DNA of 64,000 nt from Xanthostigma xanthostigma (GCA_963575645.1 OY754466.1:37232001-37296000), one strand, 5' to 3'. Shown: positions 21,164 to 32,037, counted from the first letter of the stretch. A program made the numbers and translations. Notes: generated from the sequence alone by a model not told the origin.

Positions 21164-21825
21164 GTTAATACTTAATAGAATTGCGAAAATATACTCGCAC
21201 GAAAATGTATACTTGTATTATTTAGTATTTATCGAACGAAATGCCGACAGCACCTTTTTTAACGACGCCACTTAGACTAATCAGCATTGTGAATGTCTTG
21301 TTTTTCATTTGTTTTAGTGTAATAATAATATTTTGTGTTTCTGAAGTTTCTTTCTTGTAAATAGTTCATAATAAAAGTTATATACGTATACTTACAGATT
21401 ATACGAAAAGTTTCAAGGGATGTTTCTTACCTGCAAACAAGAGAAAAGCGTGCATTAATTTATAACTATATAACTATAACATATTAGTAATAGTATTTTA
21501 ATCTATATTAATGTCTTGCAGGATGCCGTGTAATTTACCAGCTGCTTCAAAAAATAACATAAATTAAATTCTAGAACTAAAATAAAGTTTTGGGAGAAAT
21601 ATTAAAAAAATATAGGTATACATATAACGAAGTACTTGAGAAACTATACATAATTGTTCGATTAGTACGACAACTTTAATTAGTGTTGCCTACTATGTAT
21701 GTTTCACTGTCGTAATATTTTCCTTCCTGTCACAAAATTATATTTGTAAACAGCAACTAGTTCATTAAATGCATTTTATCATTTAAAGATGATCAAGAAA
21801 TGACCATTTTTTTAACTTATTCTTT
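21164..21825. other. AT-rich spacer
   Basis: No partner, terminus or ORF was recognised. Confidence 0.4.
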
Positions 21826-22376
21826 ACTAGCGGTCCCGTCCGGTTTCATCCGGGTGTAAAAGAACGAATGGGGAAGGGAGGAACATGAGTACACACATTC
21901 ATCTTAGTTTACCGAGATGAATGTTGTGTTCAAATTTCATGATGATCGGAGTTACCGTTCAAAAGTTGTCGATAAAAAGCAGTATTTATACTTTTTTTAA
22001 CTAATTTTTTTTTTAAATTAATTGAATAAAATTAAAATAAATTTAAATGTAAGCCTTAGAAGAAATCAATGTAGAAATAAAAAAAAAAATAAAAATATGT
22101 TCACCCAACGTGGAGCTCGAACCCACGACCCTGATATTGACAGTCGCATGCTCTACCGATTGAGCCACCTGGAGTTGCGTATTCAGAACGCTAATATGAT
22201 TATATCTAGTTAGTGCATTTTACATGAATAGAAGCTTAATTTTGAGATACATTTTGCAACATTTTCCTCGATAAATGGGCTATCCAACAAAAAAAATTTC
22301 TTTCAATTTGAACCAGTAGTAGCGCGTTCAAACAAACAAACAAACTCTTCAGCTTTATAATATATTAGTATATAGA
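21826..22376 (-). mobile_element. Non-autonomous Helitron with tRNA-Lys-like segment, copy 1
   Basis: On the minus strand it starts TCTATATACTAATATATTAT and AAAGCTGAAGAGTTTGTTTG, and ends with a hairpin (CCGGATGAAACCGG) then CTAGT. This is the Helitron pattern of a 5' TC, a 3' hairpin and a CTRR terminus. The full element recurs at 55181-55824, with AAAAGAACGAATGGGGAAGG and TTCATGATGATCGGAGTTAC shared near the hairpin end. No Rep/helicase is present. A tRNA-like segment lies inside in sense with the element. Confidence 0.85.
22104..22176 (-). ncRNA. tRNA-Lys-like pseudo-tRNA inside a Helitron
   Basis: The minus strand reads GGCTCAATCGGTAGAGCATG (D arm and A box), GGGTCGTGGGTTCGAGCTCC (T arm and B box), then ACGTTGGG. 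This closely follows eukaryotic tRNA-Lys. The anticodon position reads GTC rather than CTT, the acceptor stem pairs poorly, and there is no sign of a mature 3' end, so it is not a working tRNA. The polymerase III boxes are intact in sequence, so transcription is possible but unproven. Confidence 0.75.
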
Positions 22377-23207
22377 CTTAATGAAATATTCTAGTAGAAA
22401 TTTTGTAAACATAAGAACAAAAAAAAATCATTATGCTTGGGACTTATCTGAGATGTAGGCATGCCAAACAAAACTAAATATCGAGTCAAGTGTTGACCGC
22501 AGTCATGGATTCAAAAGCTGGTGAAAGTGTACATTCTGATTATGTATTACCTAGTGTAACTTACGTATTTTCATGATGTAATCTATTTTTTTTTTTTTTT
22601 TGGGCGGATATTTATTTGAATTGTATGATGATGTTAACTTTACTAATTATACTTAAAAAGTATTTAAACATACTATGCTAGTGATTACCGTATAAAATTT
22701 TTTTTTGACCTGTTGTCCATTTCAATGGACATACGATTTTTCAAAATTCTGTAATAAATGTTAAATTTAGTTTTTCACTGAAATACACCCTAAATAAGCC
22801 CAACATCCTAAAAAATATTGTGTGTTTCAAAAATATGAACCTGTGATCGTTAATTCTACAAATTCGGGGAAACAAACGGAGGAGGCATGTCTAGGATAGT
22901 TTGTATAGTCTCCAAGGTTAATAATATATTTGTATAGGTACTGTAGAAAGTCAATTTCCTGAAGATATTATAATGTAAAATATTTTTGACATCATAATAA
23001 GGTTAAAATATACGAGCGTATTATAATAAATTACCTGACACATTTTGACCGTCACATCACAATTTCGACAGTCGATCAATCACGGTCAGACGTCACGTCT
23101 AAATTCAATTGGACAGACAAGTCGAGCTTCCCTTACACCATCCCGGCTTAACATATATACCTACTGCGTTTACCTTAATAAATGCAAACCAAGACATGTG
23201 ACTTGAG
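22377..23207. other. AT-rich spacer
   Basis: It holds a T-run near 22586-22600. A short ORF starting near 22506 (MDSKAGESVHSDYVLPS) stops after about 23 codons and is not called. No other structure was seen. Confidence 0.4.
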
Positions 23208-23551
23208 TAGAGCTGTAAAAGTAACGAGAAATTGTGTACCAGTATGTACTCGTTACTTAAATTACCAGTACCCGTTACTTTCATATCGTTACGTTACTCG
23301 TTACTTTTCATTCGAAATACAGTCGTGTACTAACAGCATCAAGCATATACCATCGCATCGAGGCGCGTCGCATACGTGATACGGAATGACTTCGTTCGTA
23401 TAACGCATAACTCCGCATCAAACGAGTCGAACTGACATGGATACGACAAATGCGAGTAACGAAATGAATTTGTAAGTTTTGATTCGTTACTTCGAGTCAG
23501 ACGATGTACCCGTTACTCAGTAACGAATACATACGGTTTGTTACAGATCTA
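23208..23551. mobile_element. Probable hAT-like MITE related to 8218-8735
   Basis: It begins TAGAGCTGTAAAAGTAACG and ends CGGTTTGTTACAGATCTA (inverse TAGATCTGTAACAAACCG). The interior is dense in CGTTACT/AGTAACG, as in the hAT-like element at 8218. The flanking octamers GACTTGAG and ATAGTGAG match at only four of eight positions, so the duplication is weak. Confidence 0.6.
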
Positions 23552-25073
23552 ATAGTGAGCTTGCGAAATAATAGAAAGTGAGTCACCATTATATGGTACG
23601 CTTCACTAAATGGAGCGACGAAACAATGAAACGCATACTTGTCCCATGCATTAAAAACCGGCCAAATCCGAGTCGGACTTGCGTACCGAGGGTTCCGTAC
23701 AAACTTGTAGGTATACCTATATAAATAGTTCGTCCATCACGGGAATCGAGTTTTAAAGATTTTTCCCGCTTAACCGTTTGAAAACTGTCGTCCCCATACA
23801 TCGACAAAGGTCGCGGTCAGTTTGCCAACTAAGTGTGTAATTGCAATGAGTTCAGATGGCCTACTGAACTGTATTGTAACCTCGTGGCTAGTCTAGTAAG
23901 TTGTATAGTGCCCGCGGTGAAAGTTGTAGCCAGGCACGTTATGGTAGTGAACGCCTACTTGCCCGCAGAAAGTGGCGTGTAGAATAAATTCGACATATCC
24001 ATTTATAGCGGTAGATATAGCGATAGAATAAAAATAAACACTCGACGCACATGGTGAAACAAAGAAAAAACAAAATTTTAAACAAACGACTGTGAAAGTC
24101 AGAAAAATTTCTGTAATTACACCTAAATATTTGGTTTTAAAATGTTTTGTTTGAAATTATTAAGTGCAAATGTGTATTAAAAGAAAACTGTTTTTATATA
24201 AAAGTTTCTTTTGAAAAGTATGACTCAGTAAAGACATAATATATTAAGATTAAATAAAATAGTCTGGTAAATGCCTATCCTATACATAATATAATCCATT
24301 TTATAAGGCAGTTACGGAAATTCTTTACACGATTTCCTCAACTCAAAGTCGAACTTTGACATTTATTAATTACACATCATTTATTAAAACGCCACCACTA
24401 AAATATAAATATATAACAAAAGAGTACGCCACAAGTCTTACAAGAGACTATATTCGAATAAGAGGATTGATTTTCGACGTTTAAAAACAGACGATCATAA
24501 TGAATTTAATTGACCGGTGTAATTAATGTGAAAAAATTCTTAACTCGACAAAAACTACTGTATATCCCTTTCTTTCTTACTTTTAATTATTTATAAGCTA
24601 TTCCTAGTATCCTTCTCCAAATACCCAATTCTAATTACCTTTCAGTCGCTGATCGTGACTACACCTCCTTCTTGAATATATTAGTTAACCGATCGGGAAA
24701 TTCGATGTCCGAATATAATGAAGAAAATCCAAACGTCATCCGTTTTCACAACAGTCAACACTGAATTAATACGACTAAAAGAATGCAATTAAAACGTTCC
24801 CAAAATCTAATCCAATCCCACGACACAATTTACATCCTCTCCACCACCACAAATGACACTTTAATCCAAAAGTATTAACTCAAAACGTAAACTGAAAGAA
24901 TTATTAAATCTAAAAATGTCGAAAATCACTCACACAATACTTCTCTGTTCAGACTTGCACAGTTAATAAAGTATTTTTTATGTACCTAATTAGCGGACAT
25001 ACGGTCGATCCGATAGTTCCTGACTTTTTAATATAACTATTAAAGGTATAATTAACAGAGTAAAGGCCGCTGC
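23552..25073. repeat. Spacer with one probable repeat fragment
   Basis: At 23652-23700 the string CCGGCCAAATCCGAGTCGG then GCGTACCGAGGGTTCCGTAC resembles a block common in insect interspersed repeats, but no second copy lies in this window. The rest is AT-rich with no gene signal. Confidence 0.45.
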
Positions 25074-25481
25074 ACACGATGCTAGAAACGCTGCTAGATT
25101 CCTTGCTAGATTTGCCTACTGGTTTTCTAACGCTGGTTTTCTTGATTGCTGTTATGTGCTCGCTACACACGAGACATCTTTTCAAGCTTGTTTTATGGAT
25201 AGTTCTGGTGCGCGCGCAGTGACAGTTCAAATATAAACACAGAGCAAAACGAGTCTGTTGTCTGACTCTGAGCAGAATGACGCCATGTTGGTTTGTGGGC
25301 GTTTGTTCAAGTCGCCCACTTGACAAGATACTGCTTCCGTGCTCATACCTAGCAGTGGACCTAGCAAGGAAAATAGCCTCTGATCTAATTTAAAACGAGC
25401 AATGACGTCATTTCCAGCTTCGTACCTAGCCTACTGGTCAGAATTCCAAGCAGTGTTTCTAGCCTCGTGTGCAGCGGCCTT
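25074..25481 (-). mobile_element. MITE family P, complete copy with TAA duplication
   Basis: AGGCCGCTGCACACGATG on the left and CTCGTGTGCAGCGGCCT on the right are flanked by TAA at 25071-25073 and 25482-25484. The length is 408 bp. The internal order is inverted relative to 18938. The 125-codon minus ORF is not preserved in other copies. Confidence 0.92.
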
Positions 25482-26062
25482 AAAATACTTTAATGTGCAT
25501 AGTACGCTTAATTTGGGCAGGCAGTTCAAACACATCTACAAGTCCTGTCGTATGTAGCGGGAATGTCGAAACACCCTCCTTGGTGAGCTGAATTTTTATT
25601 TATATGTTCTATTCGAAATATTTTTCATTTTCGAATTTCAAATTGATTTTGACATTTTTTTATTTTACAATTTTTTATTCATTGGTTTGACTTCTTCTAG
25701 GTTCAAACAGGTATTTTCTAAACTTTGCAGAGATTTTGATACAATTACCATCATTTAGAAGGTCAGTTCATATTAAATTTAAAGATAGTAAGTAAAGCTT
25801 GATGTGTTGTAATCAAGTCATAAAAAGATGCTTTTAGGGTGTTTACATGACTTACGCTGACTAAACCATAAGAGATACATCAAATTAATGTATACCACAG
25901 AATTGTATATAGGTCTTGAAAAGGCCTAGAGAAGCGCTTGCAATAGCATATATCTATCATCTACGAATGACCCACAGAAATCAATTTTATCTTTCAAAAA
26001 TGTGATCAAAAATAATTAATTAATTATTTGCGAAGCTATTTTGACGGGCATGGTATTAATCC
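25482..26062. other. AT-rich spacer
   Basis: No repeat or coding feature was recognised. It ends in the octamer ATTAATCC (26055-26062), which duplicates across the next element. Confidence 0.45.
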
Positions 26063-26198
26063 CATTATAGAGATATTACAATAGAGTACGTGAGAGAGCA
26101 GTGAAAGCGTCTGCATTTAAGAAAGAGAACAAATCATTATCTCTATATGGTAACCAGTGATGCAAAACGGTGACATGACACTATCCCCAAATCATTAT

Positions 26199-26335
26199 CC
26201 CCGACGACAATATCCCCGATTTTAATCCCCGAACGACATTATCCCCGACGACAATATCCCCGACTTTAATCCCCGAACGACAATATCCCCGATTTTAATC
26301 CTCGAACGACATTATCCACGATGCCGATATCCTCG
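26199..26335. repeat. 44-bp tandem array with ATCCCCGA motif
   Basis: About three units repeat ATCCCCGACGACAATATCCC...CGAACGACATT. The ATCCCCGA octamer occurs many times. The inverse motif (TCGGGGATA / GCGGGGATAATGTCG) recurs at 26850-26910, so the element has inverted subterminal arrays. Confidence 0.85.
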
Positions 26336-26446
26336 CAACAATATCCTCGATTTTCCGGGTTATATTACGATTTTATCTGGTTTTTCGGAATTAAAAAGTC
26401 TGGTTTTAGTAACCTGATGCGGTCGGTAATTATTCTGTCGGTAATC

Positions 26447-26720
26447 TATAGGATTTGGTTATTTTTTACTATAGGGTTATTTCTTTCAAGTCGAGCGAGC
26501 GAAGCGAGCGAGCCATTGCCTTAGGGAGTTTGAACGCCGCTGTTTACTATAGGATTTGGTTATTTTTTACTATAGGGTTATTTTTTTCAAGTCGAATGAG
26601 CGAAGCGAGCGAGCCATTGCCTTAGGGAGTTTGAACGCCGCTGTTTACTATATGATTTGGTTATTTTTTACTATAGAGTTATTTTTTTCAAGACGAGTGA
26701 GCGAAATTGTTATAGTTCTG
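26447..26720. repeat. 101-bp tandem repeat, 2.7 units
   Basis: Units start at 26447, 26548 and 26649, each beginning TATAGGATTTGGTTATTTTT with one or two changes. The first two carry GAGCGAGCGAAGCGAGCGAG, a nested 4-bp repeat. The short ORFs here are read through the array. Confidence 0.9.
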
Positions 26721-27029
26721 AATAAAATGTATTATTTGTTTGTGTAATTACATTTATATTATTATATAATTATAATCAAGCAAATATAATGAGTTATTTT
26801 TGATAAAAAATGATGCCGTCGTGGATAATATCGTTCGTGGATATTGTCGTCGGGGATATTGTCGTTCGAGGATAATGACGCGGGGATAATGTCGCGGGGA
26901 TAATGTCGTTCTGATTTGAGTAAAATTTCTGGTTTTATGCAGCGTTCTCTCACTTAACTGAGGACACTTTCACTTATAGCAAGCATACGCACTAGCGTAC
27001 TCTAGTTACTATATCTCTATGATTAATCC

Positions 27030-27242
27030 TGATTGAATTAAATATGTTCATCACCTTAGATAGTATTTAATTTAGATAAAAAATTAACCTCTACACCATA
27101 TTATTTAAATGAATGTCTTAGAAGATATCTCAGATTTAATTATTATTCGCATCGAAATAATCATAACTTAAGTATGGTTTAGTTGCTTATAGCGAGACTT
27201 GCAAAGCTTTGACCGACATCTTTATCGAATTAAACATGTTAT
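27030..27242. other. Spacer, possible upstream LINE sequence
   Basis: The last part, with an ATCTTTATCGAATTAAACATG stretch just before the LINE-coded block, may belong to the LINE. It has no counterpart in copy 1, where repeat X lies at this point. Confidence 0.35.
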
Positions 27243-27487
27243 ATGGCAAACTATGCCTTGGCAGAGGATGGACATGGTCATAATACTCGAGGAAAAAATC
27301 AATTAAAATTCCCCTAGCGACGAAAGACGTTTTTAAGTATTGCCCAGAAAATTACGCAGCCTATATATACAATAGACTACCTGAAAGGTGTAAAAATAAT
27401 ACATATTCGATTTTTAAAAGGAATGTAAAAACATTTTTATTAGAACGGGTCTTTTATAGCATAGATGAATTTTTATGTTGCCAATAA
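27243..27487 (+). pseudogene. LINE 3' end, copy 2 (frameshifted C-terminus)
   Basis: Reading begins MANYALAEDGHGHNTRGKNQ, then needs a one-base shift near 27305 to continue PLATKDVFKYCPENYAAYIY, NRLPERCKNNTYSIFKRNV and LLERVFYSIDEFLCCQ, stopping at 27485-27487. It aligns end to end with the minus-strand copy at 15949-16187. The 3' flank (27488-27610) shares a GTTGACGTGTCA block and ends in a TATCTATCTATCTGTA tail. It is 5'-truncated, as is usual for LINE insertions, and dead. Confidence 0.82.
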
Positions 27488-27612
27488 TTTTATTTTGTAA
27501 TATTTTATATTGTGTAATTTGTTGTAATTTATAATGTTTAATATTTTGTTGACGTGTCAAACAGATTTTGTATATCTCGACTGACAAAATATATATCTAT
27601 CTATCTGTATTA
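27488..27612 (+). repeat. LINE 3' untranslated region and tail
   Basis: An AT-rich stretch follows the LINE stop, with TTGACGTGTCAAAC near 27549 and a TATCTATC microsatellite at 27590-27604. The corresponding region of copy 1 (15869-15948, minus) has TTGACGTGTCACAT and an AATAAATATCTATA end. Confidence 0.7.
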
Positions 27613-28440
27613 GGCAATCTACAAATCCGGGAAAAGTCAAACCGGGCTGCTAGTAGATAAACTATATCAATGTATATTTTCCTTTATAAAAACACAACTT
27701 CATAAAAATACCCAAACGTTAATCTCCATTAAGTTTGGAATGCTACAATGTGTTATTTCTTCGTTACAAAACGGGCAGTTCACAGATTTATTGAATTCAC
27801 GCAGATATTAAACAGCTGAGAGATTTTGTTGTAGCGTGCCAAATGACAAGGTTAAGTGACCTTTATTTTGAATCGATTCTACATGTTGCAGGTCAGCGAT
27901 TCAGCAAACAGCTCTGTATTTTTAGCACCTCTGCATGTTGTTATAACCTATAAACCGTGCAACCTACCTAGGTTGTCTATGCAGTAGTGATACACATTCG
28001 GAGTTTGACATTATTTTGTAGTGTGGCCTGAATTCTAGTCAGTTTAAAAAGCATAATAAATGCTACTAGTACAATATTACAGGATGTCTCAAAAATGTAC
28101 GGGTTTAACCCAGATTCTTCAAGAAGGTGTCTGTTCATTTAGTGGAATTTAAGTATAGGTCAACACTGACGTAAACAACATTTGTTTTCGAGCGTCTATA
28201 ATTTAAAAATATCGACATTGAATGGACCTTACCCAAACATGAGATAATTACAATTATACTTTTGTATATACAGCATGAGAGATTCGTTGGAAAATGACAA
28301 ATTTTTATATTTTTGCGTTAGACGGTTATTGTCAGTAGAGGAGATTATTCATTTTAATTGCCAACACTGTACGTTACTATGCAATGTATCAATTGACCGG
28401 CCAATTCAAACAGATTGATATGAAAATATATTATACTTAT
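27613..28440. other. AT-rich spacer
   Basis: No supported feature was seen. Confidence 0.4.
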
Positions 28441-28565
28441 GGCGTTTTCGGCATCAAGAGCTACCCTGGGGCAATGGGTAACTATTGGTCAAATAAATTT
28501 TTTTAACCAATAGTTACTCATTCGGCCTACCCTGACTCGGGGCAGTTCTCGATGCCCAAAACGCC
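28441..28565. mobile_element. Small foldback MITE, about 125 bp
   Basis: GGCGTTTTCGGCATC on the left pairs with GATGCCCAAAACGCC on the right. Inner blocks GGGTAACTATTGGT and ACCAATAGTTACTC also pair across a short loop near 28497. There is no coding capacity or second copy in the window. Confidence 0.8.
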
Positions 28566-28810
28566 ATTAGTAATGTTATATAAATTTTTATATTTTATAT
28601 TTTAATTCGTTCAGAATTAACAACAATTCGGCTTACTACATTTTTTGTGATAAACTGAAAAATTGTCTTGTTCTGTTTTTCATCACGGCTAACTTTTTTA
28701 CTCTGCTGTTTACGATTTATTATCACAGATACACATCGCGAATTCCGAAAATAGTAAATAATAACACAACACAAAATTGCTGGGGAATCAGCGACGTTGC
28801 CAGATTGTAA
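28566..28810. other. AT-rich spacer
   Basis: No feature was recognised. It ends with the TAA target of the next MITE. Confidence 0.4.
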
Positions 28811-29199
28811 AGGCCGCTGTACACGAAGTTGGAAACACTGCCTTGACTTTTGAGGACCGGTAGGCTGGGTACGAGGCTGGGAAATGACGGCATTGCGAGC
28901 TCGTCTGCTAGCTCACAAGATAGATTTTAAAATTAGAACAGGGGATATTTTTTTTGCTAGGTTCTTGCAAACCAACATGCCGTCATTCTGCTCAGAGTCA
29001 GACAGCAAACACGTTTTGGTCTGTGTTTATATTTGAACCGTCACTGCGCGCGCACCAGATCTATCCCCAAAACAAGCTTGAAAAGACATCTCGTGTGAAG
29101 CGAGCACATAAAAGCAATTGAGAAAACCAACGCTAGAAAACTAGTAGTCAAATCTAGCAAGGAATCTAGCAGCCAATCCAGCCTCGTGTGAAGCGGCCT
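28811..29199 (+). mobile_element. MITE family P, complete copy with TAA duplication
   Basis: The element is 389 bp, bounded by TAA at 28808-28810 and 29200-29202. The termini are AGGCCGCTGTACACGAAG and CTCGTGTGAAGCGGCCT. It carries the family markers CACTGCGCGCGCACC and ACTAGTAGTCAAATCTAGCA. It has an internal deletion in the region that reads CAATCAGGAAGCAGTATC in sister copies. Confidence 0.92.
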
Positions 29200-29387
29200 T
29201 AATATATAAAAATTGCTGATAGTGTTAGTATATAAGTATATTGGTAAAGTCATAAGTTTAACATTTAGATTGAAGTTTTGGATTATTTTACTGTTGGTTT
29301 TTTCACTTAATTACTATGCATATGTGTTCCAAAACTTTTAGCGAATTCTGGCAAGGCCCTTTATCTGTTTTCATACTGTATAGTCTA

Positions 29388-30050
29388 AGATCCCACTGCA
29401 GAAATAGTGTACTCATCGAGTATATGCTAAAACCCTAATTTTTACGCATATTTATTATCAGGAGAATATATATCTACTAGGTTGCCTATCAAAATGTGGC
29501 CGCTAGTATTTTTAATTAAATTATTTTTAATTAATTTTTCGCAAAAAATTTCATTGACTTGTTTTTAAAATAAAATATCGTCCACTTCACGGCAATATAT
29601 ATAAAGATTCTGAAAAATCACGGTTGCCGTTGCGCACCTGGCCGCACCTCTTCGCAGCCAGATGTAAACAGGTATGATTGTGATACATTTTTACGTTCAT
29701 AACGTACATTTATTATTTATATATCAAATTAAAGCTAATTTTTTTCTCGTTATTATGATATAAGGGTGCCTAATTAAATTTGGCCGAAAATAAGGGTTGC
29801 TGGCTACTAAAGATGGTAAATATTAAAAGTAGAGTGAAAGAGAGCTAGCGCGTAATATCACCAGTCAGACGACGACAGCGAAATTTTTTGCGAAAAATTA
29901 ATTAAAAATAATTTAATTAAAAATACTAGCGGCCACATTTTGATAGGCAACCTAGTAGATATATATTCTCCTGATGATAAATATGCGTAAAAATTAGGTT
30001 TTTAGCATATACTCGATGAGTAGGTACACTATTTCTGCAATGCGGGATCT
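29388..30050. mobile_element. Foldback/TIR element with arms of about 165-170 bp
   Basis: The left arm (29388-29552) and right arm (29880-30050) are about 95% inverse complements, sharing GCAGAAATAGTGTA at the outside and CTACTAGGTTGCCTATCAAA in the middle. The inner 327 bp include GCGCACCTGGCCGCACCTC and are unrelated to the arms. There is no ORF of note. The ends are probably 1-5 bases uncertain, because no clean target duplication was found. Confidence 0.85.
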
Positions 30051-30537
30051 CGTACTAATATAGACATTCAAAATGAACACTATCTATGATAATCCCTATA
30101 TAATGTTTTCAATTTAAATAGCTTATAAAAGTGATAACCGATGAAATTCTGCAATTTGATGTTAAAACCAAATCGATAGTGGTATAAATAGTTATATCAT
30201 TTCATTTCAATCACCCATAATTGAATAATACAGGTATAGATGAGTGAATAACGGAGTAAACATAATTGTTTTTGCGTAATTTCCATCAAATTACACTCGC
30301 TATTGTGTATCAACGGACACACAAGGCAATTCAATAAACGCGAAAATGAGTTAATTAATATAATATGCATGGCTTAAAAAATGAAATATATTTTCCCAAC
30401 GTAATGGGCTGTATGTTACCAGTGCGAGATGACATATATTATGTCGAGAAAAAAAGAGGTTCAGCGAGTTTTAACAGTCACATGAGCCATAAATTCAGCA
30501 CGCACTAAATACATACAGTGAATTTCATTTAAGACGC
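30051..30537. other. AT-rich spacer
   Basis: No repeat or gene signal was recognised. Confidence 0.4.
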
Positions 30538-30543
30538 AATAAT

Positions 30544-30574
<31 letters not shown>

Positions 30575-30771
30575 GCATTTGACGTCCGTTTCTCGACTTT
30601 ATGTCATAACAGACGCCATTCGCACCATTACTATTTTCTATCTATCACATTTTCCGTTATTTTCTACATTTTTTTTTAACGTCGACTAATTAATAGGAAT
30701 TTTAGGACAAGGTAGGCAATTTTTGAGCGTACAGGTAATCGGCCATGGCCTGGAATAAGGAACAATCTCAT
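30538..30771 (-). mobile_element. SINE copy 2, 5'-truncated
   Basis: On the minus strand it matches the 3' half of the SINE at 18079-18509: GGCCATGGCC, GGTAATCGGCC, GACGCCATTCGCACCATTAC and GACGTCCGTTTCTCG in reverse order, ending with an (ATT)n tail at 30538-30575. The tRNA-like head is missing. The match stops where a foldback element begins. Confidence 0.85.
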
Positions 30772-30772
30772 C

Positions 30773-30979
30773 AGACGCAATATATACACAAGTTTTGTTG
30801 ATATGGTAGTAATGTAAATCATAAATGCATTACAGAAAATCATTCCACATATAATGCAACACAGACCGGGTGCTCAAAGGAGGTTCGTAGGAATTTTATG
30901 TGAAACGATTTTCTGTAATGCATTAATGATTTCCATAGCTACCATATGAACAAAACTCGTGTATAATATATCGCGTCAA
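30773..30979. mobile_element. Foldback MITE abutting the SINE
   Basis: The arms 30773-30850 and 30900-30979 pair, sharing ATGCATTACAGAAAATC / GATTTTCTGTAATGCATTA and ATATATACACAAGTTTTG / CAAAACTCGTGTATAATATA. The loop is about 50 bp. It starts exactly where SINE homology ends, so it may have truncated the SINE. Confidence 0.8.
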
Positions 30980-30998
30980 TGATTTTTTATTCATTATT

Positions 30999-31155
30999 AA
31001 AGGAACGCTGCATATCACGCTACGACGTCAGCAACTAGTATGAGACACGCACTCACCTTTGTCGAGAGTAGAATGCCGCGTATTAGTAGAGGGAGAAAAT
31101 AGACAAGGAAAAAGGAACGCTGCATATGACGCTACGACGCCAGCAACTAGTATCT
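30999..31155. repeat. Direct duplication AAAGGAACGCTGCATAT...
   Basis: Positions 30999-31042 and 31111-31155 both read AAAGGAACGCTGCATAT then CGCTACGACG.CAGCAACTAG with two or three changes, 112 bp apart. The sequence between is unique. Confidence 0.8.
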
Positions 31156-31396
31156 GAAAGAAAATGTGCGCGCGCACCTCTCTCTCTTGCCCCTACAGTA
31201 ATATAAGAAACGTAACTCCCGTTCGCCTCGCCCGATCACACTTTTCGTAACGTTCTCGTCACGCATTCACCAGCTTACTCCCCAAGTCAAGCGTGCGTAA
31301 AGAAGTTTTACTTCAAAACGCAGGTTGTCTACTTTCCCCGCATCTCACGAACGCCACTGGAATCATCCGAAATAGCTGGTTTTCACGTAATTTTCA
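31156..31396. other. Spacer with mixed composition
   Basis: It is GC-richer than the average here, with a GTGCGCGCGCACC palindrome near 31165-31180. No gene or repeat partner was recognised. Confidence 0.4.
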
Positions 31397-31517
31397 ATAT
31401 ATATTTATAATATCAGAAATGTGGACTAGATAAGATGGTAAATAATAATCACTTTATTATTTCTGCAACGTTTACCATCTTATCTAGTCCACATTCCTGA
31501 TATTATAAATATATATT
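31397..31517. mobile_element. Near-perfect short hairpin MITE
   Basis: ATATCAG.AATGTGGACTAG and the rest of a 46-bp arm pair with 31470-31517 at all but one or two positions. The spacer is about 25 bp. It is a possible source of hairpin RNA. Confidence 0.85.
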
Positions 31518-31697
31518 TATAATTATGGATGATAATAACAACAACATGTAATTTTCAATTTTTTCAAGCAGTCAGAGATTTCATATAAAATTTTCCACTG
31601 GCTGCTTGAAGCAGTTCAATGATCGTCTTGTTTGTGTAGGGTCCATGGAGGTGCTAAAAATGCCCTAAATATTTAAGTTTGAAACAGTGCGTAGATT
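31518..31697. other. Short spacer with a small inverted repeat
   Basis: CAAGCAGTCAG (about 31565) and CTGGCTGCTTG (about 31597) form a small stem. Nothing else was seen. Confidence 0.4.
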
Positions 31698-31705
31698 GTT
31701 TAGAC

Positions 31706-32037
31706 CAGTGTTTTTCAACCTGTGGGTCGCGACCCCCTGGGGGGTCGCGAAGCTTCTATAGAGGGGTCGCCAGAGGTCGAGAGAATTTTATTAATACCTA
31801 TGTGCGTAAATTGCGTTAGTTAGTTATCAATTGGCGACGTATTCGATGTAGGTATGTAATTGTAAAATAATGTGTTTTACGTACTATATTATGTACTTAT
31901 ATCCGAATCCTAATTATGGAGACGTATAAAAACGTCGTATGGAATGAATATTTGTAACACTGTAACATACACATACATACATGATAAAAAAGCGGAGGGT
32001 CGGAGGGTCGCATCATGAAAAAGGTTGAAAAACACTG
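31706..32037. mobile_element. 332-bp hAT MITE with exact 8-bp duplication
   Basis: The ends CAGTGTTTTTCAACCTGTGG and GGTTGAAAAACACTG form a 15-bp TIR. GTTTAGAC is duplicated at 31698-31705 and 32038-32045. The left interior GTCGCGACCCCCTGGGGGGT is typical of a very widespread animal hAT MITE group with CAGTGNTTCTCAACC ends. There is no coding sequence. Confidence 0.95.

Larger units (their letters stand above)
26063..27021. mobile_element. 959-bp hAT-like element built from tandem repeats
   Basis: ATTAATCC flanks both ends (26055-26062 and 27022-27029). The termini are CATTATAGAGATATTACA on the left and the inverse of TTACTATATCTCTATG on the right, both leading to GAGTACG. An 8-bp duplication with CA-starting TIRs is the hAT pattern. 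Inside, a 44-bp array (left), a 101-bp array (middle) and an inverted set of GGGGATAAT/ATATTGTCG units (right, 26820-26910) fill most of the length. No transposase remains. Confidence 0.85.

Noticed and set aside
22104..22176. Functional tRNA gene
   Set aside because: The anticodon is altered, the acceptor stem pairs poorly, and the segment is part of a repeated Helitron.
24949..25326. 125-codon minus ORF as a gene
   Set aside because: It lies mostly inside a family P MITE, and the frame is not open in other copies.
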